DNA from: Clostridiales bacterium
Lineage (GTDB): Bacteria > Bacillota > Clostridia > Lachnospirales > Lachnospiraceae
NCBI GenBank assembly: GCA_023663185.1
Contig: JAMPHY010000009.1
Location: forward strand, 1,751-65,750
Direction: 5' to 3'
DNA: 64,000 bases
Shown here: piece after piece, positions 38,715 through 47,243 of the stretch
Numbering within the stretch: position 1 is the first letter of the stretch
Layout: the number at the start of each line of letters is the position of its first letter
The notes under the pieces: generated by a model
The model's database searches: none
Told to the model about the DNA's origin: nothing
The model's input: only the letters and a program-made list of their open reading frames with translations
Translations under genes and position numbers: made by a program

Positions 38715-39728
38715 TCAACCTTTCCACTCCGATGCAAGCCTTTCATATTCTTCTGCCTGCTCACTATTTCCCATAATCCTGTAACACTCGGCAAGTCTTT
38801 TTAAGGGAATATCGCCGCCACAGTGTATATTAAGAATGCTTTCTGTCTCATACGCTCCATTATAATACCAAATGACAGCTTCATCAAGCTCCTGATTATC
38901 CATAAAATACTGCCCTAATTCGCAGCATATCTCCGCACAGCCCTCACAGGCAACAACTTTAAGCGCATATTTAAAAAACTTCGCCGTATCTTTTCTAATT
39001 CTTGCCGCATGCGCCACCACGCACGCCGCTTCCTTAATTTCGTCCCCTGAACGCTCCGTATCCAGACACGAAGCCTCAAAAAAAGCCTCTGCCGCCAGAA
39101 AATCCTTATCATCTCCCGACACAAAAAGCTCTTTTGCATAAATATTATGGAGCCTCTTGGACAAGCGTTCTCCCGAAGATGCCAGCCGTACAAATGAAGC
39201 TAAGTCACGGTCTTTGTGATTAGTCTCCGGCATATGCGTTATAGTGACGTCACTGTCATAAATCACCGGTGTCAGAATTACCTGTTCATGAATAGGCTCC
39301 GCCCATGTAAACGTCCTCAGCCGTTTAAACAGCTTAGGACGCAGTTCTTTATCATAATTATATATGGTTCCGAACGAGAGCTGATTGGCATAATACATCT
39401 GTACAATATCAATCTGCGGCAGCAACATTTCTTTCAGCTTCTTAAACGCCGCCCTGTTCTCTTCGTCCAGAACCTCGTCTGCATCTGCAGAATAAATATA
39501 TTCCATTTCTGCCTTAGAAAATGCAAAATTTCTTGCTGCGGAAAAATCATTTACCCACTCAAAATTATAAAGCTTATCCGTATACCGCGCGGCTATTTCC
39601 TTCGTCCTATCGGTAGAGCCGGTATCTACGATAATGATTTCGTCCATAATGTCTGCCACGCTGTCCAGGCATCTTGCAAGCAGCTTTTCTTCATTTTTCA
39701 CAATCATGCACAAACTTATTGTAATCAT
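38715..39728 (-). CDS. family 2 glycosyltransferase with TPR-like C-terminus
   Basis: 337 residues. The start ISLCMIVKNEEKLLARCLDSV and EIIIVDTGSTDRTKEIAA are the GT2 nucleotide-sugar region; YIYSADADEVLDEENRAAF carries the DxD metal motif. The C-terminal half is helical with TPR-like repeats ending RLAECYRIMGNSEQAEEYERLA. This two-part architecture is common in Firmicutes and is often linked to surface glycans or flagellin glycosylation; the acceptor is unknown. It ends a few bases before hisC. Confidence 0.9.
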   Translation of the reverse strand: MITISLCMIVKNEEKLLARCLDSVADIMDEIIIVDTGSTDRTKEIAARYTDKLYNFEWVNDFSAARNFAFSKAEMEYIYSADADEVLDEENRAAFKKLKEMLLPQIDIVQMYYANQLSFGTIYNYDKELRPKLFKRLRTFTWAEPIHEQVILTPVIYDSDVTITHMPETNHKDRDLASFVRLASSGERLSKRLHNIYAKELFVSGDDKDFLAAEAFFEASCLDTERSGDEIKEAACVVAHAARIRKDTAKFFKYALKVVACEGCAEICCELGQYFMDNQELDEAVIWYYNGAYETESILNIHCGGDIPLKRLAECYRIMGNSEQAEEYERLASEWKG

Positions 39729-39748
39729 ACATTCCCCTATTGCAGAGA

Positions 39749-40462
39749 TTAATTGGCAAAATTTTTCTGCATCATGGCATACGCCTTGTCGCGAATTCCT
39801 TCATCAAAAAATCCCATTGCCTGATCCGGCAGCTCGCTGCCCTCCGTACCAAGCGCTGCCCTATCCCGATAATAAAATCCTATACAGTGAAGGGTAAAAC
39901 GATATGTAGTTTTCATCTTTGCCCCGCTCTGAGTCGTCGTATGTGATTCTTCGCGGGTTTCTATATGCTCAATATCAGCCAAACGTACCAGATTAACCAA
40001 TGGGCTGCCGCCACGCATATAAGCGTAATTCTCTGTTACGATTACGCTTGCCGGAGTATGATTCGACTTAGGACCTACCATTTCAAAATCCAGTTGTGAT
40101 TCCGGTTTGCCTGCTGCTTCCAGCATTTCTCTGCCAAGCTGTTCCTTTTGCGCATCATTTAGCTTCAGGAATTTAACGCCTTGATTAATGCCTTTAACCA
40201 TGCGTCCTCCGCTAAGTCCCGATGATAAAATCAGAATATAGCATCCTATTATAAGTACGCCAAAAATAAATCCGGTTGCAAACATTTCAACCGCTTCAAT
40301 AATCGGGCTGCCATTTACTAATGCCATGCCGCCGAATACCACTCCCAATATAATTGCGGTCAACGGCAATACAAGCGTCTGTGTCTTTTTAAGCGTCTTC
40401 TTGCGGTATGCGCCCATCCAATCTTTTTCCTGTTGCAGCCATTTTTCATAACTTGTTCCCAT
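39749..40462 (-). CDS. membrane protein of unknown function
   Basis: 237 residues. Two membrane helices near residues 30-75 (TLVLPLTAIILGVVFGGMALV; MFATGFIFGVLIIGCYILILS), then a soluble region containing VIVTENYAYMRGGSPLVNLVRLADIEHIETRE and YRFTLHCIGFYYRDR. Reminiscent of small proteins with a PH-like (YcxB-type) domain, but not firmly assigned. AGGACACA precedes the start. Confidence 0.55.
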   Translation of the reverse strand: MGTSYEKWLQQEKDWMGAYRKKTLKKTQTLVLPLTAIILGVVFGGMALVNGSPIIEAVEMFATGFIFGVLIIGCYILILSSGLSGGRMVKGINQGVKFLKLNDAQKEQLGREMLEAAGKPESQLDFEMVGPKSNHTPASVIVTENYAYMRGGSPLVNLVRLADIEHIETREESHTTTQSGAKMKTTYRFTLHCIGFYYRDRAALGTEGSELPDQAMGFFDEGIRDKAYAMMQKNFAN

Positions 40463-40493
40463 CTTGTGTCCTCTCCTTTTTGTCTTGTTTTAT

Positions 40494-41360
40494 CTATACA
40501 GAAACGTCTACGCTCGCTCCTTCAACCTGTACCGGAACTTCCGAAGTCTCCACAGGCATATCTACGCCCCCAAGCTCCAAAGAAACGCTGCCCGAATTAC
40601 CTGAATCCGCCGATGCCGCCGAGCTGCTCTGACCACTCATAGCTGCCTGCTTTTCTTTCGCCATCTGCTCAAACAAAGCCTTAAGATACTTCATATCGGC
40701 TTCAATAATCTCACGAAGTTCGTCGTTTCTATGCCGCTTTTTCAAGCGTTCAACGTCCTCTTTGTCCATATGCGTATGTGCGGCGCCAATAAGTCCGTCC
40801 GCAAGCTCTTTTAAGGCATCGCTCATGGTTTCCTCCACAGTCTCTTCCATTGTTTCTTCCATAAGCTCTTTTAGTTCCTGCTCTAATTTGCGCAGTTTTT
40901 CTTCATTAGCCCTAGCTTCCTGCTCTCTTGCCGCTTCTTCATTCTCGGAAACCGATTCTTCTTTCTCATTCACGGCGTCTTCATTATAAGCGCCGGTCCG
41001 CTTGGCCCGCTCTTCTTCGTCTATGTGTTTCTTTCTCTTTTTGGCTATACGCACCATTTTTTCAGCATGAATAATTGCATTTTTCAATTCTGTATCATCA
41101 TATTCGCTACTTCTTAACTTCCTTTTCAATGACGCAACCATTCTGCGCGCCCTGCCAACTGTCTGCTGGGCGCTGTCCGGCGTTTTTGACTGCAGAATTT
41201 GATTGGAAATTTTTTTATAATTATACGGAAGGCGTTTCTTCCTCTGCATATATTTATTTTTAGGTTTCGTAATCGTAATTGTCCCCGCCGTAGTTCCGTC
41301 AGGATATTTATAAATCTTTCTTATTGTCGTATTATTACTCGTGCCTACCATCATGCCCAT
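40494..41360 (-). CDS. coiled-coil protein of unknown function
   Basis: 288 residues. A basic N-terminal part (KPKNKYMQRKKRLPYNYKKISNQILQSKTPDSAQQTVGRARRMVASLKRKLRSSEYDD) is followed by long charged helices rich in Glu, Lys and Arg, with the heptad-like EELMEETMEETVEETMSDALKELADG. The C-terminus is Ser/Ala/Gly-rich. This looks like a conserved Lachnospiraceae protein with a YKKIS-type N-terminus; its function is unknown. It precedes the split deacetylase on the same strand. Confidence 0.6.
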   Translation of the reverse strand: MGMMVGTSNNTTIRKIYKYPDGTTAGTITITKPKNKYMQRKKRLPYNYKKISNQILQSKTPDSAQQTVGRARRMVASLKRKLRSSEYDDTELKNAIIHAEKMVRIAKKRKKHIDEEERAKRTGAYNEDAVNEKEESVSENEEAAREQEARANEEKLRKLEQELKELMEETMEETVEETMSDALKELADGLIGAAHTHMDKEDVERLKKRHRNDELREIIEADMKYLKALFEQMAKEKQAAMSGQSSSAASADSGNSGSVSLELGGVDMPVETSEVPVQVEGASVDVSV

Positions 41361-41472
41361 ACGCTCATCCTCCTTGATGTTTTAAGCTCTGCCACGGCAA
41401 TTCCCTTTACCGCATACTTTATATTGTTATCGGCAGATTTTGGTAGGAAGTTTATATATTTTTGCAGATGAG

Positions 41473-41973
41473 TCAATTCTTTATCTGCCGTCCCTCATGG
41501 TTTAAATGGTAATTATCCTTATAAATCAACTGCGAAATCGGTACAAGCTCATATCCCTGCTCTTGTAAAGAATTAATCAACGTTTCCAACGCCTGCGCCG
41601 TATATTTTGCGCCGTTATGACAAAGAATAATGCTGCCGTTTCCGAGGTTCTTATGCTTCGTCACTGTTTCAATAATAGAGTCCACGCCATAGTCTTTCCA
41701 ATCGAGAGAATCCACGTCCCACTGAATAGGATAATAGCCACATTTCTTCGCTACATTTATGACGTCATTGTCATAATCTCCATACGGTGGACGGAACAAA
41801 AACATCTCGTATCCTGTCAGCTCTAGCACCTTATTATGTACCTGCATCAGTTCGTCTTCGCATTCACTGTTAGAGAGCTGAGACATATTTTTGTGGTTCT
41901 CGCTGTGGTTTCCCAAGTCGTGCCCGTCTGCGAGAATCGCTTTAACGTCGTCCGGGTAGGATTCCACCCACCC
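41473..41973 (-). pseudogene. polysaccharide deacetylase (PdaB-like), 3' part cut off by the element
   Basis: About 166 codons encode the C-terminal two thirds of a NodB-type deacetylase domain, starting at the att core: GWVESYPDDVKAILADGHDLGNHSENHKNMSQLS (metal-binding H-x3-H motif), FRPPYGDYDNDVI, WDVDSLDWKDYG and SIILCHNGA. The N-terminal third with the catalytic aspartate is at 60917-61292. An ATG inside the recombinase gene (42024) could start a peptide, but it would lack the aspartate motif. Joining the two parts across the 10-bp core gives a continuous protein of about 288 residues. Confidence 0.9.
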
Positions 41974-43549
41974 AGATTGGCATATCGTAAACACTTTGTC
42001 CGCCTTTTCTGTTGCCTTTATCATAATCTATTGACAGAAAATCCAAACCCTTTAAAAAGTCAAGATATACGTCTAGTCTCTTTTCATAAACTTTAATTTG
42101 TTCAATATGGGAACACATCAGCGGAACTTCTATTCCTTTTTCTGTTTTATTTTCAAACAACGCCTTTACCTGATTCAGCCGTTCAAGCAACTCGCCGTTT
42201 TCTTCTTTCTTCTCCTGCACCCTGATTTCCTTTTCACTTAATGCCGCCATCTGCTCGGAAATATCATTCACTTTTGAAGAATAATCGGTTTTTGTGATTG
42301 TTCCGTCTAATAACAAATCCATAAGAGTATCTTTTCTTTTATTCAATTTTTCCTTTTGTGCTTGTATATCTTCTACATTTTCACCACTATAAGAATCAGT
42401 CAATCCTGCATAAATCTTTCTAATTGCCTTACTCAATACTTCTTCTTTCTTTTCCTTTGCAATTAACTGATTACCCAAATGCTCTATCACAGATAATATT
42501 TCATCTTCCTTTAAATTGAGCGACACACATTTCATTCCTGTTTTTTCCCTAACTTTTCCTGAACGTGCGCCCTCACTGCAATACCAGTAAATACCTTGCG
42601 TCCTTTTGTTTCTCCAATATTTAGACTCGCACTCGCCGCATATGATTTTAGAAGATAGCAATGTATTGCCTTTATTAATCCCTACATTATGCGTCCTGTC
42701 TACTGTTTTTCTACTGTTTATCTGCGCATTGGCTTTTTCCCACAAATCATCACTGACAATACGGGGCACAATCCCTTCTCTGTATATCCACTCGCTCTCA
42801 GGATTTTTGATAATCTTCTTGGTCTCAAAATCAAAATGCTCCTTATTCATTACTGCAATTCCTTTGTAAAGCGGATTTTTCACAATTTCACGGATTGTAT
42901 TTTCTGATAAGGTTTTACCATTTCTATTCCTGATACCGTCGTCATGTAAGATTCTTGCAACTACGCGCCCACCCAAGCCGTCAGCAAACAGTTTATATAT
43001 CCGCGTGACAAGTTTTGCCTCTTCTTCATCTATTAATATTTCACCATTGACATTTTTAAATCCCCATGTGCGATTAGTAATAATCGGCTTGCCCTTTTCC
43101 TGCCGCCGCCTTTTAGCTGCATTGCCTTTCTTACTCAAATCGCGGCTGTATTCTTCTGCCATCATTGCTTTAATGCCGTATATGAATTTATCATTCGGAT
43201 TAAAAAATATATTCTCCAAATAGAAATATAACCTTTTCTGGTTCTGCGTAATTTCATGCAAAAATATGTACCAATCCATCGTGTTACGCTGTAAGCGCGA
43301 CTGGTCTTTTACTACAATAATGTCAAACTTATCCTTTTTAATATCATCAAGCAGGCGTATATATTCATTTCTCTTCTTTGCCTGTGTGCCTGTAATCCCT
43401 TTATCTATATATCTGTCTACCAGAATCCAGCCTTTATCATGAATAACATCTATATTTTCTTCTATCTGCTTTTCGATTGCGTTTAGCTGCTCTTCTTCCT
43501 CTGTACTCACTCTCGCATAGAATACGGCTCGCAACTTCTTCTCTTCCAT
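41942..43549 (-). CDS. large serine recombinase (integrase)
   Basis: 535 residues. The catalytic N-terminal domain begins RAVFYARVSTEEEEQL with the nucleophilic serine and has VVKDQSRLQRNTMDWY. The recombinase domain follows (TWGFKNVNGEILIDEEEAKLVTRIYKLFADG; VARILHDDGIRNRNGK), then the zinc ribbon (CGECESKYWRNKRTQGIYWYCSE) and a coiled-coil motif. It inserts and removes the element at the deacetylase core. AAGGAGTG precedes the ATG. The last six codons (ILPGRR) lie in host DNA beyond the att core, so the C-terminus differs in the circular form. Confidence 0.96.
   Translation of the reverse strand: MEEKKLRAVFYARVSTEEEEQLNAIEKQIEENIDVIHDKGWILVDRYIDKGITGTQAKKRNEYIRLLDDIKKDKFDIIVVKDQSRLQRNTMDWYIFLHEITQNQKRLYFYLENIFFNPNDKFIYGIKAMMAEEYSRDLSKKGNAAKRRRQEKGKPIITNRTWGFKNVNGEILIDEEEAKLVTRIYKLFADGLGGRVVARILHDDGIRNRNGKTLSENTIREIVKNPLYKGIAVMNKEHFDFETKKIIKNPESEWIYREGIVPRIVSDDLWEKANAQINSRKTVDRTHNVGINKGNTLLSSKIICGECESKYWRNKRTQGIYWYCSEGARSGKVREKTGMKCVSLNLKEDEILSVIEHLGNQLIAKEKKEEVLSKAIRKIYAGLTDSYSGENVEDIQAQKEKLNKRKDTLMDLLLDGTITKTDYSSKVNDISEQMAALSEKEIRVQEKKEENGELLERLNQVKALFENKTEKGIEVPLMCSHIEQIKVYEKRLDVYLDFLKGLDFLSIDYDKGNRKGGQSVYDMPIWVGGILPGRR
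41964..41973 (-). other. attachment core, left end
   Basis: GGGTGGGTGG on the minus strand, shared with the right end. It falls inside both the recombinase 3' end and the deacetylase frame. Confidence 0.85.
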
Positions 43550-43562
43550 ATATCCGCACTCC

Positions 43563-43817
43563 TTAACTGAATTTGTATAGAACCGTCTGGTATTCTTCCT
43601 CTGTAATTATACCATGAGTTCTCATAATATTCAACAAATACTTAATAACCATTTTTTCATCTTCCGGTGAAATATTTGATAGTTCTTCTTTCAAGCACAA
43701 TTCCTCATTTTTGGAAGAATTACTATTAATATATTCAGGTATATATAATTTATCAATCGTAAAAGAAAGATATTGATTATAATTTCGCGTTTTAATCTGT
43801 GTAGCTGTATTAATAAT
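43563..43817 (-). CDS. small SHOCT-like protein, no standard start codon
   Basis: An open frame that reads as coding: INTATQIKTRNYNQYLSFTI, then DKLYIPEYINSNSSKNEE, ending with EDEKMVIKYLLNIMRTHG and IITEEEYQTVLYKFS, which resembles the SHOCT (short C-terminal) pattern. It ends 13 bases before the recombinase start, a position where small accessory proteins often sit. There is no ATG, GTG or TTG before residue 56. The best-placed start is ATT at 43817, 6 bases after AAGGGA, giving 84 residues. It may instead be a 5'-mutated remnant. Confidence 0.5.
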   Translation of the reverse strand: MINTATQIKTRNYNQYLSFTIDKLYIPEYINSNSSKNEELCLKEELSNISPEDEKMVIKYLLNIMRTHGIITEEEYQTVLYKFS

Positions 43818-44005
43818 ATCAATTCCCTTCGTGTAGAAATTTATTATAAAAGGGTACTGCTGAAAATTGCGACAGTACCCCTGAAATTATATTAGTATTT
43901 AGTTTTTTATTATTGTTCAATATATTTGGAATATGGCCTGCCACTTTAAGCGAACCATATTCACATCGGCTTTGTTTTCAGTTGCATTGTTTCGCTACTT
44001 TTAAA

Positions 44006-44311
44006 TTATCTTCTTCTGTTTCTTGCGTTTGAATTGACTGTGTTGCTTGTGTTTCCTACGATATTGCAGATATGAAGTTCATTCAACCGTCCCATCGGTT
44101 CTTTTACATAAACACTCTGCATTGGTCTTAATTCAATGTTGGGTATGCCGCACGGAACTGTTCTTTCTTGTCCTGTTTCGTCTGTGATTACATAACCGTT
44201 CTTTTCGATTCTTTTTATGACTGTTTTGTAGGTGCGGTCAACTTTACAGTTAGCAACCGCCCTATCAACCATGCCTTGTATGGATTTGAAGATTTCTTGT
44301 TTGAAGTTCAT
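44006..44311 (-). CDS. phage-like small protein of unknown function
   Basis: 101 residues: helical head (FKQEIFKSIQGMVDRAVANCKVDRTYKTVIKRIEKNGYVITDE), then a short beta-like part ending MGRLNELHICNIVGNTSNTVNSNARNRRR. Small proteins with the 'VYVKEPMGRLNELHI' ending accompany phage structural genes in Clostridia; the exact role is unknown. AAAGGAGTTGG precedes the start. It lies alone between the recombinase partner and the membrane-protein gene, separated from the tail remnant by a rightward cargo gene. Confidence 0.5.
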   Translation of the reverse strand: MNFKQEIFKSIQGMVDRAVANCKVDRTYKTVIKRIEKNGYVITDETGQERTVPCGIPNIELRPMQSVYVKEPMGRLNELHICNIVGNTSNTVNSNARNRRR

Positions 44312-44353
44312 TTTTTAGATTTCCAACTCCTTTCAAATAGTACGTCAAACATG

Positions 44354-44452
44354 CTATCTTATAAATAAATGTATACCAATTAAAATAAGTCCAATAAATT
44401 CTACAAATATGCAGAAATCACAACAAGATATATTTTCAGTGAGCATTTCCAT
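44354..44452 (-). CDS. 32-residue hydrophobic peptide
   Basis: ATG at 44452 follows AAGGAGG at ideal spacing. The product MEMLTENISCCDFCIFVEFI continues with a short hydrophobic stretch (GLILIGIHLF) and ends IR. One predicted membrane span. It faces away from the membrane protein gene at 44536. Such very short membrane peptides are sometimes type I toxins; no antisense RNA was identified, so this is only a possibility. Confidence 0.5.
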   Translation of the reverse strand: MEMLTENISCCDFCIFVEFIGLILIGIHLFIR

Positions 44453-44473
44453 TAAATTAATCCTCCTTCATAT

Positions 44474-44502
44474 TTGATATATTTTATACAATATGGTAAA
44501 AT
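44474..44502 (+). promoter_or_regulatory. promoter of the membrane-protein gene at 44536
   Basis: TTGATA, a 17-base spacer and TAAAAT lie about 35 bases before the ATG, which has a strong AGAGGGGGG ribosome site. Confidence 0.6.
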
Positions 44503-44535
44503 TTTCTTGACTATTGTAGAGGGGGGTAAATATTT

Positions 44536-45357
44536 ATGGCATATATATTTCAAAATCAGCAATTTATAATCAACTGTCTTCTTAGTATATTGGGAATTAT
44601 ATTTACTATATACTTTTCAATTAAACGTAAATATAGACAGCTTGCATATACTTATAATACCATACATATTACTTCTACTAATGCCGATAATAATTTTATT
44701 AAAAAATTATCATATAACGAGCATCCTATAAATAATATTTATTACACAGATTTAATTATATGGTGTAAAGGCAAAATCGTAATTAATGATTCAGATGTTG
44801 CGCCAAAGTCACCACTCAATATTAATATTCCTGATAATATGAATATTCTTGATTATCATATTATTGCTCAAAATGAACTGGCAAATAATATTAAGTTACA
44901 AACAAATGATAATTGTATAAAAGTAACTTTTGATTATTTAAGTTATAAAAACGGTGTGGCAATACGAATCATTCATAGCGGAAACAGCAAAAACATGTCT
45001 GTTACATGTAAACTTAAAGATGGGAGAAGGACTTTATTTATTTGTAAACGTAAAGGATTTTTATATAAATTTTTAAACAATAAATTTGTCAAATATATAT
45101 TATCAAGCAAAATAACAAGTTTCATTTTTATTATATTTACAGTATTTCTTTTCCCTAATGCATTTGTACAATCAGGTAATTATTCAGGAAATAACTTTTT
45201 TGATTTGCCTAGCACAAACATATTTATGAATTTAGATTCGTTGATAATTTTAATTTTGTGTTGCATATCATTTATACTTGCAATTCCACATGTTTATAAT
45301 ATTTTTAAAACAGAAGTACCAAACAATCTGCTTAACAATACATCTTGCGAAAAATAA
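44536..45357 (+). CDS. membrane protein with extramembrane beta-rich domain, cargo gene
   Basis: 273 residues. One membrane helix lies at the N-terminus (FIINCLLSILGIIFTIYFSI), a soluble domain at about residues 35-180 contains YYTDLIIWCKGKIVINDSDVAPKSPLNINIPDN and VTFDYLSYKNGVAIRIIHSGN, and two more helices lie near the C-terminus. The pattern 'iWn.G...i..sDi....pl.i' with 'FDYl....G..i.iiHtG' recurs in uncharacterised bacterial proteins, often on mobile DNA. It is oriented against the surrounding genes with its own promoter, as expected of a cargo or defence gene. Very AT-rich. Confidence 0.6.
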   Translation: MAYIFQNQQFIINCLLSILGIIFTIYFSIKRKYRQLAYTYNTIHITSTNADNNFIKKLSYNEHPINNIYYTDLIIWCKGKIVINDSDVAPKSPLNINIPDNMNILDYHIIAQNELANNIKLQTNDNCIKVTFDYLSYKNGVAIRIIHSGNSKNMSVTCKLKDGRRTLFICKRKGFLYKFLNNKFVKYILSSKITSFIFIIFTVFLFPNAFVQSGNYSGNNFFDLPSTNIFMNLDSLIILILCCISFILAIPHVYNIFKTEVPNNLLNNTSCEK

Positions 45358-45422
45358 TTATCTTCATGGCTGCACCCGTTTTTCAGAGTACAGCCATATT
45401 ATCATAATATACTTCTCTAAAA

Positions 45423-46413
45423 TTATCTGATTCTGCTTTGCTGGTCAACATAGTTATGGAATCCGTTGAATTGCTTATCTAATTCTTTACCTAAAATATT
45501 TCCAAGACGCTCTGCAACTTGCTGTTCAGTAACTCCGGGACATGTAACATTGATGTTATTCACTATAGGTTGTTGTACATTCCTATTATTAGCAATATTA
45601 TTGATAACTGTATTATTCGTTATCTCCTTTGTCCATTGTTCCATCTGCTTTTGACCTGCAAACACGGCATTAGAAATAATTTCTTCCTCGCCGCTAAGAA
45701 TCTTTTGTACTAATGGCTCAAGGGCTTTCATTAGGTCATAGCCTTTATCGCCTTGCTGGAGTGGACGTAAAATATGTCCATCAGGTGTAAGAATCTTACC
45801 ACCGCCAACAGTTCCATCAGCATATGCCTTTCCGCGTCCAGATATACGTCCATTCTTTAAGAGTTCTTCCGTCTGTTTATGATTGAAAATGATATCACCC
45901 TTATGAATGTTCGTCATTTCAGCCCCATTATCACCAACAGTAAAGAATTTACCGTCACGGACAATGAGTTCCCTTCCAACCTCGCCTACTAAAGCATTAT
46001 ACTCATTAGACTGTACAGCCCAGTTGCCTTGTACATTCGCAGTCCCTTCCACATGTGCGCTTCCTTCAACACGCGCTTTGCCGCCGCCACCATGAGAAGC
46101 ACCATTACTAAATTCACCAGTAATAGCACTTGCAGAACCATTACCAACCACATTTAAAGTCACTGTAAATTCCTTGCCGTCTAAATCTTCAAGCGTAGAC
46201 TTTATTGAAGTGACCTTTTCATCAGCTTCACCCAGCGGAACATTTAATTCTTCCCATGCAACAGTCTGCGCAGGAATACCGCTTTCTTCGTCTAATGCCG
46301 CCTCTGTCTGTTCTATCAGTGAAGACATTAAGCTTTATGTTTATAGCATTAAATTGTCTGTTTAATATTGAAAATGTTTCCTCAACTGTTATCGCGTTCC
46401 CTGTAATAATCAT
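45423..46413 (-). pseudogene. phage tail tape-measure gene remnant
   Basis: The 3' part (45423-46328, about 301 codons) encodes a typical tape-measure C-terminus: GGKARVEGSAHVEGTANVQGNWAVQ, GEVGRELIVRDGKFFTVGDNGAEMTNIHKGDIIFNHKQTEELL, and IVNNINVTCPGVTEQQVAERLG. Tape measures are usually far longer. A start with strong GGAGG lies at 46413 (MIITGNAITVEETFSILNRQ), but that frame leaves the tape-measure frame near 46330. Most of the gene has been deleted and the remaining piece is joined out of frame to a short 5' piece. Confidence 0.75.
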
Positions 46414-46438
46414 AATAATTTTACCTCCATCTAATCAT

Positions 46439-46648
46439 TTATTTTAAATACACCGCTTCATACACTCTCATAATCTTTTGCTGACCTTCTTCATAACTTT
46501 TACAAGTTGCAATAATTTCCTGAACTTCTTTTCTATATAGAAGACCGAAATCTCTAGCCAGTGTTTTCAAGTCTTTCTTTTCCTGCTTATTTATAGTTTT
46601 CTTAATCAGCTCTTTTGATATTTCTGCCGAAGATATTCCACTCTCCAT
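46439..46648 (-). CDS. small helical protein, unknown
   Basis: 69 residues, all helical by eye: MESGISSAEISKELIKKTIN, then KQEKKDLKTLARDFGLLYRK and EVQEIIATCKSYEEGQQKIM. Its start overlaps the stop of the LexA-like gene, so it is translationally coupled. No function recognised. Confidence 0.55.
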   Translation of the reverse strand: MESGISSAEISKELIKKTINKQEKKDLKTLARDFGLLYRKEVQEIIATCKSYEEGQQKIMRVYEAVYLK

Positions 46649-46905
46649 TATTCATTTTCCTCCACTTTCACCAGATTATAACCTATCACTCTTATTGATC
46701 TAGGTATATTTTCTTTCATATCAATTTTCCCTAAAATCTGTAACATCAAAAGATGATTGTATACACTCGCTGTAGATTTTAAACCAGTTCCATCACATAT
46801 TTCTTTTATAGACGGAGAATAACCATTTTTCTTGATAAACTCCACAATGAAGTTATACACTCGTTCCCGTCCGTTTCCTCTGGCTGATTTATTTACACTT
46901 TCCAT
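46648..46905 (-). CDS. LexA-type DNA-binding domain protein
   Basis: 85 residues matching only the winged-helix N-terminal domain of LexA: RERVYNFIVEFIKKNGYSPSIKEICDGTGLKSTASVYNHLLML. The peptidase/dimerisation half is absent, so it cannot self-cleave on its own. Such truncated LexA-like proteins are common on clostridial elements and probably regulate local genes. It is part of a leftward string with overlaps to its neighbour. Confidence 0.85.
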   Translation of the reverse strand: MESVNKSARGNGRERVYNFIVEFIKKNGYSPSIKEICDGTGLKSTASVYNHLLMLQILGKIDMKENIPRSIRVIGYNLVKVEENE

Positions 46906-46911
46906 AGCTTA

Positions 46912-47136
46912 TCACCTGTCCTTTAATCCATGTTCTTCATTCCATGTAGATTCAATATCATCCATAATGTCAATTAGATTCTGCTTCGCATCCTTTAACC
47001 AATAGAGCGAACCATTTAATTCACATGGCTTTCCAATCTCGAATTGATGAATAATGTGTTCCTCTAACTGTTTTCGTCCTACTTCTACGCCCAACTTGAA
47101 AAATTCATTGTTTGTCAAATCCACATTGTTACCCAT
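46912..47136 (-). CDS. small protein, unknown
   Basis: 74 residues from MGNNVDLTNNEFFKLGVEVG (47136; GGAGG upstream, which overlaps an earlier ATG at 47151). Contains KQLEEHIIHQFEIGKPCELNGSLYWLKDAKQNLIDIMDDIE. Not recognised. First gene of a leftward set with the LexA-like gene and the tail remnant. Confidence 0.55.
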   Translation of the reverse strand: MGNNVDLTNNEFFKLGVEVGRKQLEEHIIHQFEIGKPCELNGSLYWLKDAKQNLIDIMDDIESTWNEEHGLKDR

Positions 47137-47243
47137 TCTGTTATCCTCCATCTGTCTGTTTTATTGTTTAGAATCTCTTACTGTTTCCGTTCTCTTTCTA
47201 TATATAATAAATTTCTACCCGATTACTCCAAAAAAATTAAAAT

